A stretch of DNA of 64,000 nucleotides from Paraburkholderia bannensis (lineage in GTDB: Bacteria; Pseudomonadota; Gammaproteobacteria; Burkholderiales; Burkholderiaceae). The position numbers were made by a program, and so were the translations under genes. The notes beneath the pieces are model-generated. The model did no database searches, was not told where the DNA came from, and saw nothing but the letters and a program-made list of their open reading frames with translations. The number at the start of each line of letters is the position of its first letter. Position 1 is the first letter of the stretch. This document shows positions 50,726-60,144 of the stretch, in pieces. The stretch lies in assembly GCF_014200455.1 (NCBI RefSeq), contig NZ_JACHBW010000014.1, positions 1 to 64,000 of the forward strand, in the 5' to 3' direction.

Positions 50726-52516
50726 TCAGAACTGGTCTTCGGCAAGCGCGAGCACGCCTTCGTCGCCGCGCGCGGTCAGCACCGCCGTCGCGAGACCGCC
50801 GGCCTGCGAAAGAATGTGCTCGGCGTAGAACTGCGCCATCGCGATCTTCGCGCCATAGAACGCGGGATCGTCGGCGAGATTGCGTTGCGCCGCCAGCAGC
50901 GCGCGGCCCATCTGCCAGCCGCACAGCACGATGCCCGCAAGCTTCAGATAAGGCACGCTGCCGCCGAACACCGCGTTCGGATCGCGCTTGACGTTTTCCA
51001 GCACGAAATCCACCACGCGCGACAGCGCCTGCACGCCCTGCTCAAGCTGCGTGCGCACCGATGCCGCCGCCGCGCCGTCCGCCTGAGCGAGCGCTTCGAT
51101 GGTCTGCGCGACTTCGTCGAGCAACGCCTTCGCCACTGCGCCGCCGTCGCGCGCCGTCTTGCGGCCAATCAGATCGTTCGCCTGGATCGCCGTGGTGCCT
51201 TCGTAGATCGCCAGGATGCGCGCGTCGCGATAGTGCTGGGCCGCGCCGGTTTCCTCGATGAAGCCCATGCCGCCGTGCACCTGCACGCCCAGGCTCGTGA
51301 CATCGTTGGCCATCTCCGTGCTCCAGCCCTTGACGATCGGCACGAGGAATTCGTAGATCGCCTGATGACGCGCACGCACGGCTTCGTCCGGGTGATGATG
51401 CGCGATATCGGCATGACCGGCCGCCACATAGGCCAGGGCGCGGGCGCCTTCGGTCTGCGAGCGCATGGCCGCGAGCATGCGGCGCACGTCCGGGTGATGC
51501 ACGATCGTCACCGACTGCTTCGCGGAACCATCCACCGGACGGCTCTGCACGCGCTCCTTCGCATAGCCCACGGCCTGCTGGTAAGCGCGCTCGGCGATCG
51601 CCACGCCCTGCGTGCCGACGCCAAAACGCGCGGCGTTCATCATGATGAACATGTATTCGAGGCCGCGATTTTCCTCGCCGATCAAATAGCCGGTCGCGCC
51701 GCCATTGTCGCCGTACTGGAGCACCGCGGTCGGGCTCGCCTTGATGCCCAGCTTGTGTTCGATCGACACGCAATGGACGTCGTTGCGCTCGCCGAGCGAA
51801 CCGTCTTCGTTGATCAGGAACTTCGGCACGATAAAGAGCGAGATGCCCTTCACGCCTTCCGGTGCATTCGGCACGCGCGCCAGCACGAGATGGACGATGT
51901 TTTCGGCCATGTCGTGTTCGCCCCAGGTGATGAAGATCTTGGTGCCGAACACCTTGTACGAACCATCGCCCTGCGGCTCGGCGCGCGAGCGCACCAGCGC
52001 CAGGTCGGAGCCTGCCTGCGGCTCGGTCAGGTTCATCGTGCCGGTCCACTCGCCCGAGATCAGCTTCGGCACATAGCGCTGCTTCTGTTCCTCGGTGCCG
52101 GCCGTGAGCAGCGCTTCGATCGCGCCGTCGGTAAGCAGCGGGCACAGCGCGAACGACAGGTTCGCCGCGTTGAGCATTTCGTTGCAGGGCGTGCCGATCA
52201 GCTTGGGCAGACCCTGGCCGCCGTATTCGGTGGGATGTTGCAAACCTTGCCAGCCGCCGGCGGCGAATTGCTCGAACGCGGCCTTGAAACCCGGCGTGGC
52301 CGTGACTTCGCCATCGCGCCAGCTGCTGGGCGCGCGGTCGCCTTCGACGTTCAACGGCGCGAGCACTTCGCCGCTGAGCTTCGCGGCTTCTTCCAGCACC
52401 GCCTGGGCGGTTTCGAAGCCGGCATCATCAAAGCCGGGCAGCGCGGCGACATCGTCGATACCGGCCAGCTCTTTCAGTACGAACAGCATGTCCTTGACGG
52501 GGGCAGTAAAGCTCAT
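50726..52516 (-). CDS. Acyl-CoA dehydrogenase (596-residue FadE/DmdC-like type)
   Basis: A 596-residue enzyme of the large bacterial acyl-CoA dehydrogenase group with an extra C-terminal domain, which includes DmdC-like 3-methylmercaptopropionyl-CoA dehydrogenases. Seen: MNLTEPQAGSDL, FGTKIFITWGEHD, GVQVHGGMGFIEETGAAQHYRDARI. It starts at 52516 (MSFTAPVKDMLFVL); the first few codons upstream lack support. First gene of the ACAD-ETFQO-bktB-ligase block. Substrate chain length not assignable. Confidence 0.88.
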   Translation of the reverse strand: MSFTAPVKDMLFVLKELAGIDDVAALPGFDDAGFETAQAVLEEAAKLSGEVLAPLNVEGDRAPSSWRDGEVTATPGFKAAFEQFAAGGWQGLQHPTEYGGQGLPKLIGTPCNEMLNAANLSFALCPLLTDGAIEALLTAGTEEQKQRYVPKLISGEWTGTMNLTEPQAGSDLALVRSRAEPQGDGSYKVFGTKIFITWGEHDMAENIVHLVLARVPNAPEGVKGISLFIVPKFLINEDGSLGERNDVHCVSIEHKLGIKASPTAVLQYGDNGGATGYLIGEENRGLEYMFIMMNAARFGVGTQGVAIAERAYQQAVGYAKERVQSRPVDGSAKQSVTIVHHPDVRRMLAAMRSQTEGARALAYVAAGHADIAHHHPDEAVRARHQAIYEFLVPIVKGWSTEMANDVTSLGVQVHGGMGFIEETGAAQHYRDARILAIYEGTTAIQANDLIGRKTARDGGAVAKALLDEVAQTIEALAQADGAAAASVRTQLEQGVQALSRVVDFVLENVKRDPNAVFGGSVPYLKLAGIVLCGWQMGRALLAAQRNLADDPAFYGAKIAMAQFYAEHILSQAGGLATAVLTARGDEGVLALAEDQF

Positions 52517-52769
52517 GGCGAACCTTTCAATCACGCGGTAGATCGGAGAAGCCCGCGGGCGCAGCGGCTACGCGTGTTGCATAAGCCGATGCCGCAGGGG
52601 CAGTGTCCGGCCAATCGTAGCGGCAAAGGCCCCGCGCCGGACTGTCCAAACCGGCCCATCTAGTGACAAATCTGGCCACGCTCTGCCTGTCGAGCGCCTG
52701 AATAAAAGGGAGCTCAGGGTTAAACCTGGTGCGGTATGCGCCCTTTCCACCCGCGTGTGGGGTTGCGCG

Positions 52770-53774
52770 TCAGGCGCGGCCGCGATAGGTGCCGGGCGTG
52801 CTGCCGGTCCAATGGCGAAAGGCGCGATGGAAGGCGCTGGGATCGTCGAAACCGATATCCGCGCCGATGGCGGCGATGGTGTCCTGGGTGTCGGTGAGGC
52901 GCTGGATCGCCACGTCGCGGCGCAACTCGTCCTTGAGCGCCTGGAAGGACGTGTCCTCGGCGGCGAGGCGTCGGCACAAGGTGCGCACCGAGCAATGCAG
53001 ATGGTCCGAGGCGGCCTCGATGGTCGGCAGATCGGGCAACGTGCTCGCCAGGTACTGGCGCACCTGATGGCTCACCAGTTGTTCGCTGAAGGACTCGAAG
53101 ATCCAGTCGCCGGGCGAGCGCGCGAGAAACTGGCGCAGATTGCGCTTGCTCTGCCGGATCGGCATGTCCAGATAGGCCGCGCTGAAGCGGAACAGCGCCG
53201 TCTCGCAGCCAAAGCGCACCGGCCCGGAAAAAAAATAGCGGTGATCGTGCGCATGGGCCGGGCGCTCGCAGGCCAGCTCGACCTGGAGAAACGGAATTTT
53301 CTGGCCGATCAGCCAGGACGACACGCCGTGCGCGAGCTTGAGCATCAGCTCCTGGCCCAGAGGACTCAGCGCGCCAAAGGCCGGATGCGGGCGTAGTTCC
53401 ACCTGCGCCACCAGCGCGCTGCGCCGCGATTCGAGGCGAAAGTCGTCCAGCACGATATGGAAAAACTGGCCAAAGCGATGCAGCGCGGTCTCAAGATTGC
53501 GCGCGTCCAGCAGGCTCAGGCAGAGAAACTTGAGCGTGCCGCTGCGAAACGGCCGGCTGAAGACGCCTGGCATTTCGTCGTCCAGCTCGATGGCGAGCAT
53601 GCGGTAGAGCGTGGAGAACTGCTCTTCGGTCACGCGCGCGCCGGGTTCGCTCAGCAGTTCCCCGGCGATGCCCGCTTCCTCCAGATAGCGCTCGACCACT
53701 TCGGGCCGCGCGCCGGCAGCAGCAAGAAAACCGAGGACGAGCGAAATGGGGACGGTGGAGCCGGGAAGTTGCAT
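52770..53774 (-). CDS. AraC-family regulator (OruR/ArgR-type ligand domain)
   Basis: A 334-residue regulator with an N-terminal arabinose-like ligand domain of the PF12625 type (about 10-200, ELLSEPGARVTEEQF, PGVFSRPFRSGTLKFLCLSLLDA) and a C-terminal AraC HTH (about 235-330, SVRTLCRRLAAE, DIGFDDPSAFHRAFRHWTGSTPGTYR). It lies 250 bases upstream of the acyl-CoA dehydrogenase gene on the same strand and may control it. The ATG at 53774 (MQLPGSTVPISL) is chosen; the longer frame is not supported. Confidence 0.85.
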   Translation of the reverse strand: MQLPGSTVPISLVLGFLAAAGARPEVVERYLEEAGIAGELLSEPGARVTEEQFSTLYRMLAIELDDEMPGVFSRPFRSGTLKFLCLSLLDARNLETALHRFGQFFHIVLDDFRLESRRSALVAQVELRPHPAFGALSPLGQELMLKLAHGVSSWLIGQKIPFLQVELACERPAHAHDHRYFFSGPVRFGCETALFRFSAAYLDMPIRQSKRNLRQFLARSPGDWIFESFSEQLVSHQVRQYLASTLPDLPTIEAASDHLHCSVRTLCRRLAAEDTSFQALKDELRRDVAIQRLTDTQDTIAAIGADIGFDDPSAFHRAFRHWTGSTPGTYRGRA

Positions 53775-53991
53775 GCCTGGGTGATACCGGCCAAGCCGGG
53801 GAGCGGGTAACAGGAAAAAGGCGCCTGAGCGCGACAACGCATCATACGCTCGCGCATCGCTATTCACACCCTCCAGCCGGCGTTTCGCGACGCCGCCCCG
53901 CCGCCCGTCGCAATCGTCTCGCCGATCGCCCCGCGCGGCCCGACCATGAGCGGCATCGAAGCATCCGATATAAACCACGGAGGTCGCCGCC

Positions 53992-54507
53992 ATGTATATC
54001 AGCCTGATCCAACACACGCCCCACTGGGTTTGGGGCGTGCTCGCCGCTCTTATCGTCCTTGGCGTGCGCCAGAGCGTGCCGCGCCGCCGGTCGCTGCGCA
54101 GCGCCACGTCCCTGCCGCTCGTGATGACCGTGTTCTCGCTGTATGGCGTGGCCTCGGATTTTGCGCACGAACCGCTTGCGCTCGCGGCCTGGGCGCTGGG
54201 CGCGGGCGCGCTGTTTTCGGTGATGACGACGCAAGGCGCGTGGCGCGGCGTGCGCTGGTCGCAGACGCAGCAAAGCCTGATCGTGCCGGGCAGCTGGCTG
54301 CCGCTGGCGCTCTATCTGGGCCTGTTTTGCGTGAAATTCGCGGTTGGCGCAATGCTCGCCATGCATCCGGCGCGCGTGGACGATGCGGATTTCGCCTGCC
54401 TCACCGGCCTCGCCTACGGCGCGTTCAGCGGCGTGTTCCTCTCGCGCAGTTATGCGATGTGGCGCATCGCCCGTCACGTCCTCACCCAGGACGCCGCGCT
54501 CTGGTAG
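53992..54507 (+). CDS. Small integral membrane protein (DUF6622-like)
   Basis: A 171-residue hydrophobic protein with about five predicted membrane spans (e.g. VWGVLAALIVLGV, WALGAGALFSVM, LALYLGLFCVKFAVGAM). It begins MYISLIQHTPHWVWG, as in the DUF6622 group. GGAGG lies eight bases ahead of the ATG. Function unknown. It is 95 bases upstream of the LytS-like gene on the same strand. Confidence 0.75.
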   Translation: MYISLIQHTPHWVWGVLAALIVLGVRQSVPRRRSLRSATSLPLVMTVFSLYGVASDFAHEPLALAAWALGAGALFSVMTTQGAWRGVRWSQTQQSLIVPGSWLPLALYLGLFCVKFAVGAMLAMHPARVDDADFACLTGLAYGAFSGVFLSRSYAMWRIARHVLTQDAALW

Positions 54508-54602
54508 ATAAGGGCTGCGGCGCTAGAATCTGCCGGGAATCTGCTGAGATTCGCACCTACGCGCCGCGCCCCTTTCTTTGGGTATCGACTCCGGAAGCCA
54601 AC

Positions 54603-55718
54603 ATGCCTCCTTACCGCAATGCACTTGTCTGGCTCTGGCGGGAAATCCGCATCGCGATTCCCATCGGCGTGCTCAGCACCGTGCTGTTCGGCGCATTCGC
54701 GCAGGAGTCGTTCGCATCCAATCTCAAATACTCCTTGAGCATCACATTGTGCATCCAGACGCTGATCGAGGCTGGCCGCTACGGTCTTGCCGCGCTCGTG
54801 CAGCGCCGCCGCGCCGCCGCGGCGAGCGCAACAAAAGCAGGCGCGGCCCAGCGCGCGTGGCCCGGCTGGGCGCTGATGGCGCCGTGGCTGGTGTTCTCGG
54901 TGGCGCTCGGCTACTTCGCGGGCCACGCGCTTGGCGACTGGCTCACCGGCGTGCACCGCGATCCGTTTGCATTCTTTCGCGACCGCTCTGTGCTGTTGCC
55001 GACGTTCGGCCCGTCCCTGGCGCTGACGCTCGGCTGCACCTGGTTCTTCTACGCGCGCGGCCGGCTCGCCACGATGCAGGCACGTACCGAAACCGCCCTG
55101 CGCGCGGCCGCGGAAACCCAGTTGCGGCTACTCGTCTCGCAGCTCGAACCGCATATGCTGTTCAACACGCTGGCGAATCTGCGCGTGCTGATCGGCAGCG
55201 ACCCGCCGCGCGCGCAGGCAATGCTTGATCATCTGAACGGCTTTTTGCGCGCGACGCTCGACGCCTCGCGCGCCGATGCCCACGCGCTCACGGCGGAGTT
55301 CGCGCGGGTGCGCGACTATCTCGAACTGATGCAGGTCCGCATGGGGCCGCGCCTGCGCGCCACGCTCGACTTGCCCGCGACGCTCGGCGCGCTGCCCGTG
55401 CCGCCGCTGCTCCTGCAACCGTTGGTGGAGAACGCGCTCAAGCATGGGCTCGAACCGAACGTCGCGGGCGGCGAGATCGTAGTGAGCGCGCATCGCGAAG
55501 GCGCGACGCTGATCCTGAGCGTACGCGACACCGGCGCGGGCCTGCAGGCACCACCCGCCGATGGCACGCGCTTCGGCCTGCGCCAGGTGCGCGAGCGACT
55601 GGCCGCGCTTTATGGCGACGCCGCGCAACTCACGCTGACCGAACCCGAGGACGGCCGCGGCGGCGCGCTCGCCATCGTGCGCCTGCCGATCGGCAACCCC
55701 GCGCCCGCGCTTGCGTGA
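54603..55718 (+). CDS. LytS/YehU-type sensor histidine kinase
   Basis: A 371-residue membrane kinase. Three or four spans lie in the first 155 residues. The His-kinase core starts LVSQLEPHMLFNTLANLR, where PHMLFNTL is the LytS-family phospho-His motif (PHFLFNTLN), and the ATPase has VENALKHGLEP and DTGAGLQ. The ATG at 54603 has GGAA ahead; the open frame continues upstream over the membrane-protein gene, which is not real coding there. Its regulator gene follows 40 bases later. Confidence 0.88.
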   Translation: MPPYRNALVWLWREIRIAIPIGVLSTVLFGAFAQESFASNLKYSLSITLCIQTLIEAGRYGLAALVQRRRAAAASATKAGAAQRAWPGWALMAPWLVFSVALGYFAGHALGDWLTGVHRDPFAFFRDRSVLLPTFGPSLALTLGCTWFFYARGRLATMQARTETALRAAAETQLRLLVSQLEPHMLFNTLANLRVLIGSDPPRAQAMLDHLNGFLRATLDASRADAHALTAEFARVRDYLELMQVRMGPRLRATLDLPATLGALPVPPLLLQPLVENALKHGLEPNVAGGEIVVSAHREGATLILSVRDTGAGLQAPPADGTRFGLRQVRERLAALYGDAAQLTLTEPEDGRGGALAIVRLPIGNPAPALA

Positions 55719-55758
55719 CTGACTTGACTGCTTTAACGGCTATAACTGCGAGACGACC

Positions 55759-56586
55759 ATGCAAGCCACCGCCCTGATCGCCGAAGACGAACCCCTGCTG
55801 GCCGCCCATCTGCACGCCGAATTGCAGCGCCTTTGGCCCGAACTGCGTGTGCTGGCGACGGTGGGCGACGGGGCGTCGGCGTTGCGCGAGTGCCTGGCGC
55901 TCGCTCCGGATGTCGTGTTTCTCGATATCCGCATGCCCGGCATGAACGGGCTGGACGCCGCGCAGGCGCTGGCCGAAGACTGGCCCGATGGCGACGCTGC
56001 CGCCGTCGGCGCGCCGCCGCTCGTCGTGTTCGTCACGGCCTACGACGAATACGCGGTGCGCGCGTTCGAGCGCGCCGCGCTCGACTACGTGCTTAAGCCG
56101 GTGCAGCCGGAACGGCTCGCGCGCACCTGCGAGCGGCTGCGCGAAGCGCTCTCCAGGCGCAGCACAGCGCCAGACAGGCTCGAACCGCTAGTCACCCAGT
56201 TGCGCGGCCTGCTCGGCATCGAGGGCGAGGCAGCCGAAGCTGGCGTCGCGTCGGGCGTCGAACCGCTGCGCATGATCCAGGCGAGCGCGGGCAACACCAT
56301 CACGATGATTCCCGTCGACGAGGTGCTGTTTTTCGAATCCGCCGATAAATACGTGCGTGTGGTCACGGCGGATCGTGAGCACCTGATCCGCCTCTCGCTG
56401 CGCGATCTGCTGCAACGTCTCGACGCGCAAACGTTCTGGCAGATCCATCGCGGCACGGTGGTGCGCGCGGACGCCATCGCCAGCGCCTCGCGCGATGAGG
56501 CCGGCAAGCTCACGTTGCGGCTGCGCGGCCACGAGGCGCGGCTGGTCGTCAGCCGGCTTTATGCGGATCGTTTCAAGGGAATGTGA
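55759..56586 (+). CDS. LytTR-family response regulator (LytR/AlgR type)
   Basis: A 275-residue regulator. The receiver has Asp10, the phospho-site Asp56 (VVFLDIRMPG), and DYVLKPV near residue 110. The LytTR DNA-binding domain covers about 170-272 (FFESADKYVRVVTADREHLIR, FWQIHRGTVVRADAI). Together with the LytS-like kinase it forms a two-component pair; targets may include the downstream Ser-rich gene, which is inference. Confidence 0.9.
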   Translation: MQATALIAEDEPLLAAHLHAELQRLWPELRVLATVGDGASALRECLALAPDVVFLDIRMPGMNGLDAAQALAEDWPDGDAAAVGAPPLVVFVTAYDEYAVRAFERAALDYVLKPVQPERLARTCERLREALSRRSTAPDRLEPLVTQLRGLLGIEGEAAEAGVASGVEPLRMIQASAGNTITMIPVDEVLFFESADKYVRVVTADREHLIRLSLRDLLQRLDAQTFWQIHRGTVVRADAIASASRDEAGKLTLRLRGHEARLVVSRLYADRFKGM

Positions 56587-56638
56587 GATCTGCCGCCACG
56601 GCGCGCAACTTCTGGTAAGGCCTGGTAACAAGTTGACT

Positions 56639-56667
56639 CTCAAGAACTGCGCAATCGCGACCGTTAT
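56639..56667 (+). promoter_or_regulatory. Possible FliA (sigma-28) promoter
   Basis: CTCAAG is followed after exactly 15 bases by ACCGTTAT, which matches the CTCAAG-N15-GCCGATAA type of sigma-28 promoter at the -35 and at five or six of eight -10 positions. It lies 64 bases upstream of the FlxA-like ATG. Confidence 0.4.
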
Positions 56668-56730
56668 CCGGTTCAGGGGTATTTATCGCGCAAGTCAGTC
56701 GCGCCGCATCATTACGAAGGGAAGGAATCC

Positions 56731-57339
56731 ATGCAGATCCAGCCGACCGGCGCGGCCACCGTCGCCGCCACGACGAGCTACACCGGCACGACCAGCAGCA
56801 ATGGCGGCACGACGTCGTCGAACGCCTCGAACCCGGCCTCGACCGCCAGCAGCAGCACGGATAGCGGCACTGATCGCAGCACGGCTTCGGCGAGCAGCAC
56901 GTCGGCGGGTTCGTCGACTAGTTCCACGACGTCGACCAGTTCGACTTCAAGCACGTCCAGCGCGAAAAAATCGGGCGGAGGAGGAGGCGGCGGAGGCGGA
57001 GGTTCGTCGTCGTCGAGCGATGCGACCACGGCCGCCATCGACAAGCTCAAGGCGCTGATCAAATCGCTCGAAGCGCAACTGGCGCAGGTTCAGAGGTCGG
57101 GCGGCTCGACGCAGGCTGCTTCGTCATCTTCGCCTGCTACGTCGTCATCGCAATCGGGTTCGCCAGGCGCCGCCGACACAACGGTGGCCACCGCAAAATC
57201 GGGCGCTTCAGCACAGCAGAGCGCCAAACTTTTGCAGGCGAGCCAGATCGAATCCGCGATCCAGGTCGCGCAGGGCGAACTGGTGCAGCTGATGCTGGCC
57301 AGCGGTCAAACCACCGGCCTGGTCTCAACGACGGCCTGA
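56731..57339 (+). CDS. Ser/Thr-rich low-complexity protein, FlxA-like
   Basis: A 202-residue protein with an excellent ribosome-binding site (AAGGAATCC-ATG), so it is probably expressed. Residues 15-80 are almost only Ser, Thr, Ala and Gly, then a run of ten Gly follows. After that comes a coiled-coil stretch AIDKLKALIKSLEAQLAQVQ, a second Ser/Gly-rich part, and a helical tail. The coil placement resembles FlxA-type proteins. No signal peptide. The upstream site may be FliA-dependent, as flxA is in E. coli. Function unknown. Confidence 0.6.
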   Translation: MQIQPTGAATVAATTSYTGTTSSNGGTTSSNASNPASTASSSTDSGTDRSTASASSTSAGSSTSSTTSTSSTSSTSSAKKSGGGGGGGGGGSSSSSDATTAAIDKLKALIKSLEAQLAQVQRSGGSTQAASSSSPATSSSQSGSPGAADTTVATAKSGASAQQSAKLLQASQIESAIQVAQGELVQLMLASGQTTGLVSTTA

Positions 57340-57342
57340 GGT

Positions 57343-58248
57343 TCAGCGCCCCGCGCCGCGCACGCCCACGTAGACCGAATAGACCGACGAGGTCGCGGTA
57401 ATAAACAGCCGGTTGCGGTTCAGGCCGCCGAACGTGAGGTTCGACACCACTTCCGGCAGCAGGATCTTGCCAAGCAGCTCGCCTTGCGGCGAGTAACAAT
57501 GCACGCCGTCTGCGGCGCTGCTCCAGACGTTGCCGTATTCGTCCACGCGAAAGCCGTCCGGCATGCCATTCGACATTTCGATGAAGACGCGGCTATTGCG
57601 CAGCACGCCGCCCTCGACGTCGAACACGCGGATATGGCGCGGGCCGCCCTCCACGTGTGACGCGCCCGAATCGGCGATATAAAGCCGCGACTCGTCCGGC
57701 GAAAACGCCAGCCCGTTCGGCTTGACGAAATCGTCGGCAACGCGCCGCGCTTCGCGTTCACCGCGTGCGAGCGCGTAGACATGACAGCCGCCAAGTTCGC
57801 CATCCGCGCGAAAACCTTCGTAGTCGCTCATGATCCCGTAGTCGGGATCGGTGAACCAGATCGTGCCCTGCGAATCGACGATCAGATCGTTCGGCGAATT
57901 GAAGCGTCGGCCTTCAAAGTGCGAAACCAGCACCGCCACGCTGCCGTCGTGCTCCGTGCGTGAAATGCAGCGCCGGCCGTGCTCGCAGCTCACGAGCCGG
58001 CCTTCATGGTCGCGCGTGTTGCCGTTGCTGAAATTCGCGTTGATGCGAAACACGCCCACGCCCATGCCGGGCGCCCAGCGCATCATGCGGTTGTTGGGAA
58101 TGTCGCTCCACACCAGCATGTCCCACGCCGGAAAATACGCCGGCCCCTCGGTCCAGAGGCAATCGCCGGCGATCTTTTCCAGCGGCGCGTTCGCCTGGAT
58201 CAGCGAGCGAAAGCGCGCGTCGTGCACCTCGTAGTCGTTCTGCTTCAT
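57343..58248 (-). CDS. SMP-30/gluconolactonase-family protein
   Basis: A 301-residue six-bladed beta-propeller lactonase-like enzyme. Seen: DCLWTEGPAYFPAWDMLVWSDIPNNR, FNSPNDLIVDSQGTIWFTDPDYG, KPNGLAFSPDESRLYIADSG, and MPDGFRVDEYGNVW, with the metal-binding Glu, Asn and Asp. The ATG overlaps the denD stop (ATGA). Probably hydrolyses a sugar-acid lactone, such as erythronolactone, feeding DenD; that is inference from context. Confidence 0.83.
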   Translation of the reverse strand: MKQNDYEVHDARFRSLIQANAPLEKIAGDCLWTEGPAYFPAWDMLVWSDIPNNRMMRWAPGMGVGVFRINANFSNGNTRDHEGRLVSCEHGRRCISRTEHDGSVAVLVSHFEGRRFNSPNDLIVDSQGTIWFTDPDYGIMSDYEGFRADGELGGCHVYALARGEREARRVADDFVKPNGLAFSPDESRLYIADSGASHVEGGPRHIRVFDVEGGVLRNSRVFIEMSNGMPDGFRVDEYGNVWSSAADGVHCYSPQGELLGKILLPEVVSNLTFGGLNRNRLFITATSSVYSVYVGVRGAGR

Positions 58249-59252
58249 GCGCGTTTCTTTTCCGCCCAGGGCAGTTCGTCTTCCACGTAGGCCTTGACGA
58301 TGGCATGGAACGACGCATCGCCCGAGAAGCCCAGCTTTTTCGCGCGCGTGACGTTCCAGCTCGACGGCCAACTGCTGACGATGCGCTCGATCACCTCGTC
58401 GGGCACCCACTCCACGCGCCCCACGGCCTTCAGGCCGCCGAACTTGCTCAGCTCTTCGATCATTTCGTCCACCGTCGTCGATACGCCCGGCAGATTGACG
58501 ATGCGCCGCGTGCCCAGCGCTTGCGCATCGATCTCGCTGGCCGTTACGAGGCACTGCACCGCCTTGCGCGGCGACAGCAGCCAGATGCTGGTCGAGCCGC
58601 TCACGGGGCACACGGCCGTCTCGCCGTTTAGCGCCTCGCGCACGATGCCGCTCGCGAACGACGACGCCGCGCCGCTCGGACGCCCCGGCCGCACCGCGAC
58701 GGTCGGCAGGCGCAGCACGCGCCCATCGACGAAACCGCGCCGCGAATAATCGCCGATCAGCAGTTCGGCCATTGCCTTCTGCACGCCATACGACGACTGC
58801 GGATCGAGCGCGGTATCGTCCTGCACTTCCTCGGGCAGCGCGCCGCCGTAGACCGCCACCGAACTGGTGAAGACGAGTCGCGGATGATGTCCGCGCGCGC
58901 GGCAGACTTCGAGCAGCGCACGCGTGCCATCGAGATTGATGCGCAGGCCCAGATCGAACTCCGCTTCCGCCTCGGCGCTCAGGATGGCGGCCAGATGGAA
59001 GATCACGGCCGTCTCCGTGTCGATCAGGCGCTCCAGCACCGCACGATCCGCCACATCGCCGGTTTCGACGCGCACGCGCGCATCGTCAGGCAAAGGCGAC
59101 GCCGCGGGCGTGGTGTCGAGCAGAATCAGCTCGGTGATCGGCTCGGGCGTGCCGGCGTTCTGCAATGTCTTGCGCAACGCGCCGCGCGCGAGCAGATCGC
59201 GCGCAAGACGTTGCCCCAGAAACCCCGCACCACCGGTAATCAGCACTTTCAT
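58245..59252 (-). CDS. denD: D-erythronate dehydrogenase-like NAD-dependent epimerase/dehydratase
   Basis: A 335-residue extended short-chain dehydrogenase. The NAD motif is MKVLITGGAGFLGQRLARDLL, and the catalytic SSVAVYGG and YGVQKAMAELL (Tyr-x3-Lys) are present. DenD oxidises D-erythronate to 2-oxo-tetronate. Downstream the stop overlaps the lactonase start, and OtnI lies 70 bases upstream, supporting the pathway assignment. Confidence 0.85.
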   Translation of the reverse strand: MKVLITGGAGFLGQRLARDLLARGALRKTLQNAGTPEPITELILLDTTPAASPLPDDARVRVETGDVADRAVLERLIDTETAVIFHLAAILSAEAEAEFDLGLRINLDGTRALLEVCRARGHHPRLVFTSSVAVYGGALPEEVQDDTALDPQSSYGVQKAMAELLIGDYSRRGFVDGRVLRLPTVAVRPGRPSGAASSFASGIVREALNGETAVCPVSGSTSIWLLSPRKAVQCLVTASEIDAQALGTRRIVNLPGVSTTVDEMIEELSKFGGLKAVGRVEWVPDEVIERIVSSWPSSWNVTRAKKLGFSGDASFHAIVKAYVEDELPWAEKKRA

Positions 59253-59322
59253 GTTCGATTGCTCCGTTCATGCTTGTGGGAACTGCGACGACTGAAACGG
59301 ACCTGCGCGCCGCCAAATGACG

Positions 59323-60108
59323 TCAGCGCGCCGGCATATAAGGCCGGATCCAGCCGAGACCCGCCGACGCCGTCGTGCGCGGACGGTACTCGCAGCCGAT
59401 CCAGCCGGTATAGCCGAGCGCATCGATGCGCTCGAACAGCCAGGGATAGTTGAGCTCGCCACGATCGGGCTCGTTGCGACCGGGCACGCCCGCGATCTGG
59501 ATATGACCGATGCCCGACATATCGCGTTCGAGCTTCACGCTCAGATCGCCTTCGACGATCTGGCAGTGATAGCAGTCGAACTGGACCTGGAGATTGGGCG
59601 CACCGATTTCCTTGCAGATGGCGTGCGCGTCATCCTGGCGATTGAGCAGATAGCCCGGCATGTCGCGCGGGTTGATCGGCTCGATCAGGATCGTGACGCC
59701 TTCGGCCTGTGCGGCCTGCGCCGCGAAGGCGAGGTTCTTCAGATACGTTTCGCGCTGCGCCGCGCGCAGTTCGGGCGACGCGACGATCCCCGCCATGACG
59801 TGCAGCTTGCGGTTGCCGAGTACGCGCGCATAGGCCAGCGCCTGATCGATGCTGCGGCGGAATTCGTCTTCGCGGCCGGGCAAGGAGGCAATGCCGCGCT
59901 CGCCGTTGGCCCAGTCGCCCGGCTGCGTGTTGAACAGCACTTGCGTGAGCCCTGCCGCATCGAGCCGCGCCTTCAATTCCTCGGGCGTGTACTCGTAGGG
60001 AAACAGATACTCGACCGCCTCGAAACCGTCATGCGCCGCCGCCGCGAAACGGTCTGGAAAAGCGTGCTCGGTGTACATCATGGACAGATTGGCGGCAAAA
60101 CGAGGCAT
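59323..60108 (-). CDS. otnI: 2-oxo-tetronate isomerase OtnI (hydroxypyruvate isomerase family)
   Basis: A 261-residue TIM-barrel isomerase. Seen: the opening MPRFAANLSMMYTEHAF, LIEPINPRDMPGY, VQFDCYHCQ and YRPRTTASAGLGW. OtnI interconverts 2- and 3-oxo-tetronate. The ATG at 60108 has GGAG eight bases ahead; a frame extending to 60186 is made of repeat DNA. First gene of the operon otnI-denD-SMP30. The kinase OtnK and the aldolase OtnC are missing from the window. Confidence 0.85.
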   Translation of the reverse strand: MPRFAANLSMMYTEHAFPDRFAAAAHDGFEAVEYLFPYEYTPEELKARLDAAGLTQVLFNTQPGDWANGERGIASLPGREDEFRRSIDQALAYARVLGNRKLHVMAGIVASPELRAAQRETYLKNLAFAAQAAQAEGVTILIEPINPRDMPGYLLNRQDDAHAICKEIGAPNLQVQFDCYHCQIVEGDLSVKLERDMSGIGHIQIAGVPGRNEPDRGELNYPWLFERIDALGYTGWIGCEYRPRTTASAGLGWIRPYMPAR

Positions 60109-60144
60109 CGAAAACTCCGGGGACGAACGAGGTGGTAAAACTGG

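Noticed and set aside
53946..54602. Long N-terminal extension of the LytS-like kinase
   Set aside because: It overlaps the membrane-protein gene in another frame; the ATG at 54603 has a ribosome-binding site and begins the membrane segment.
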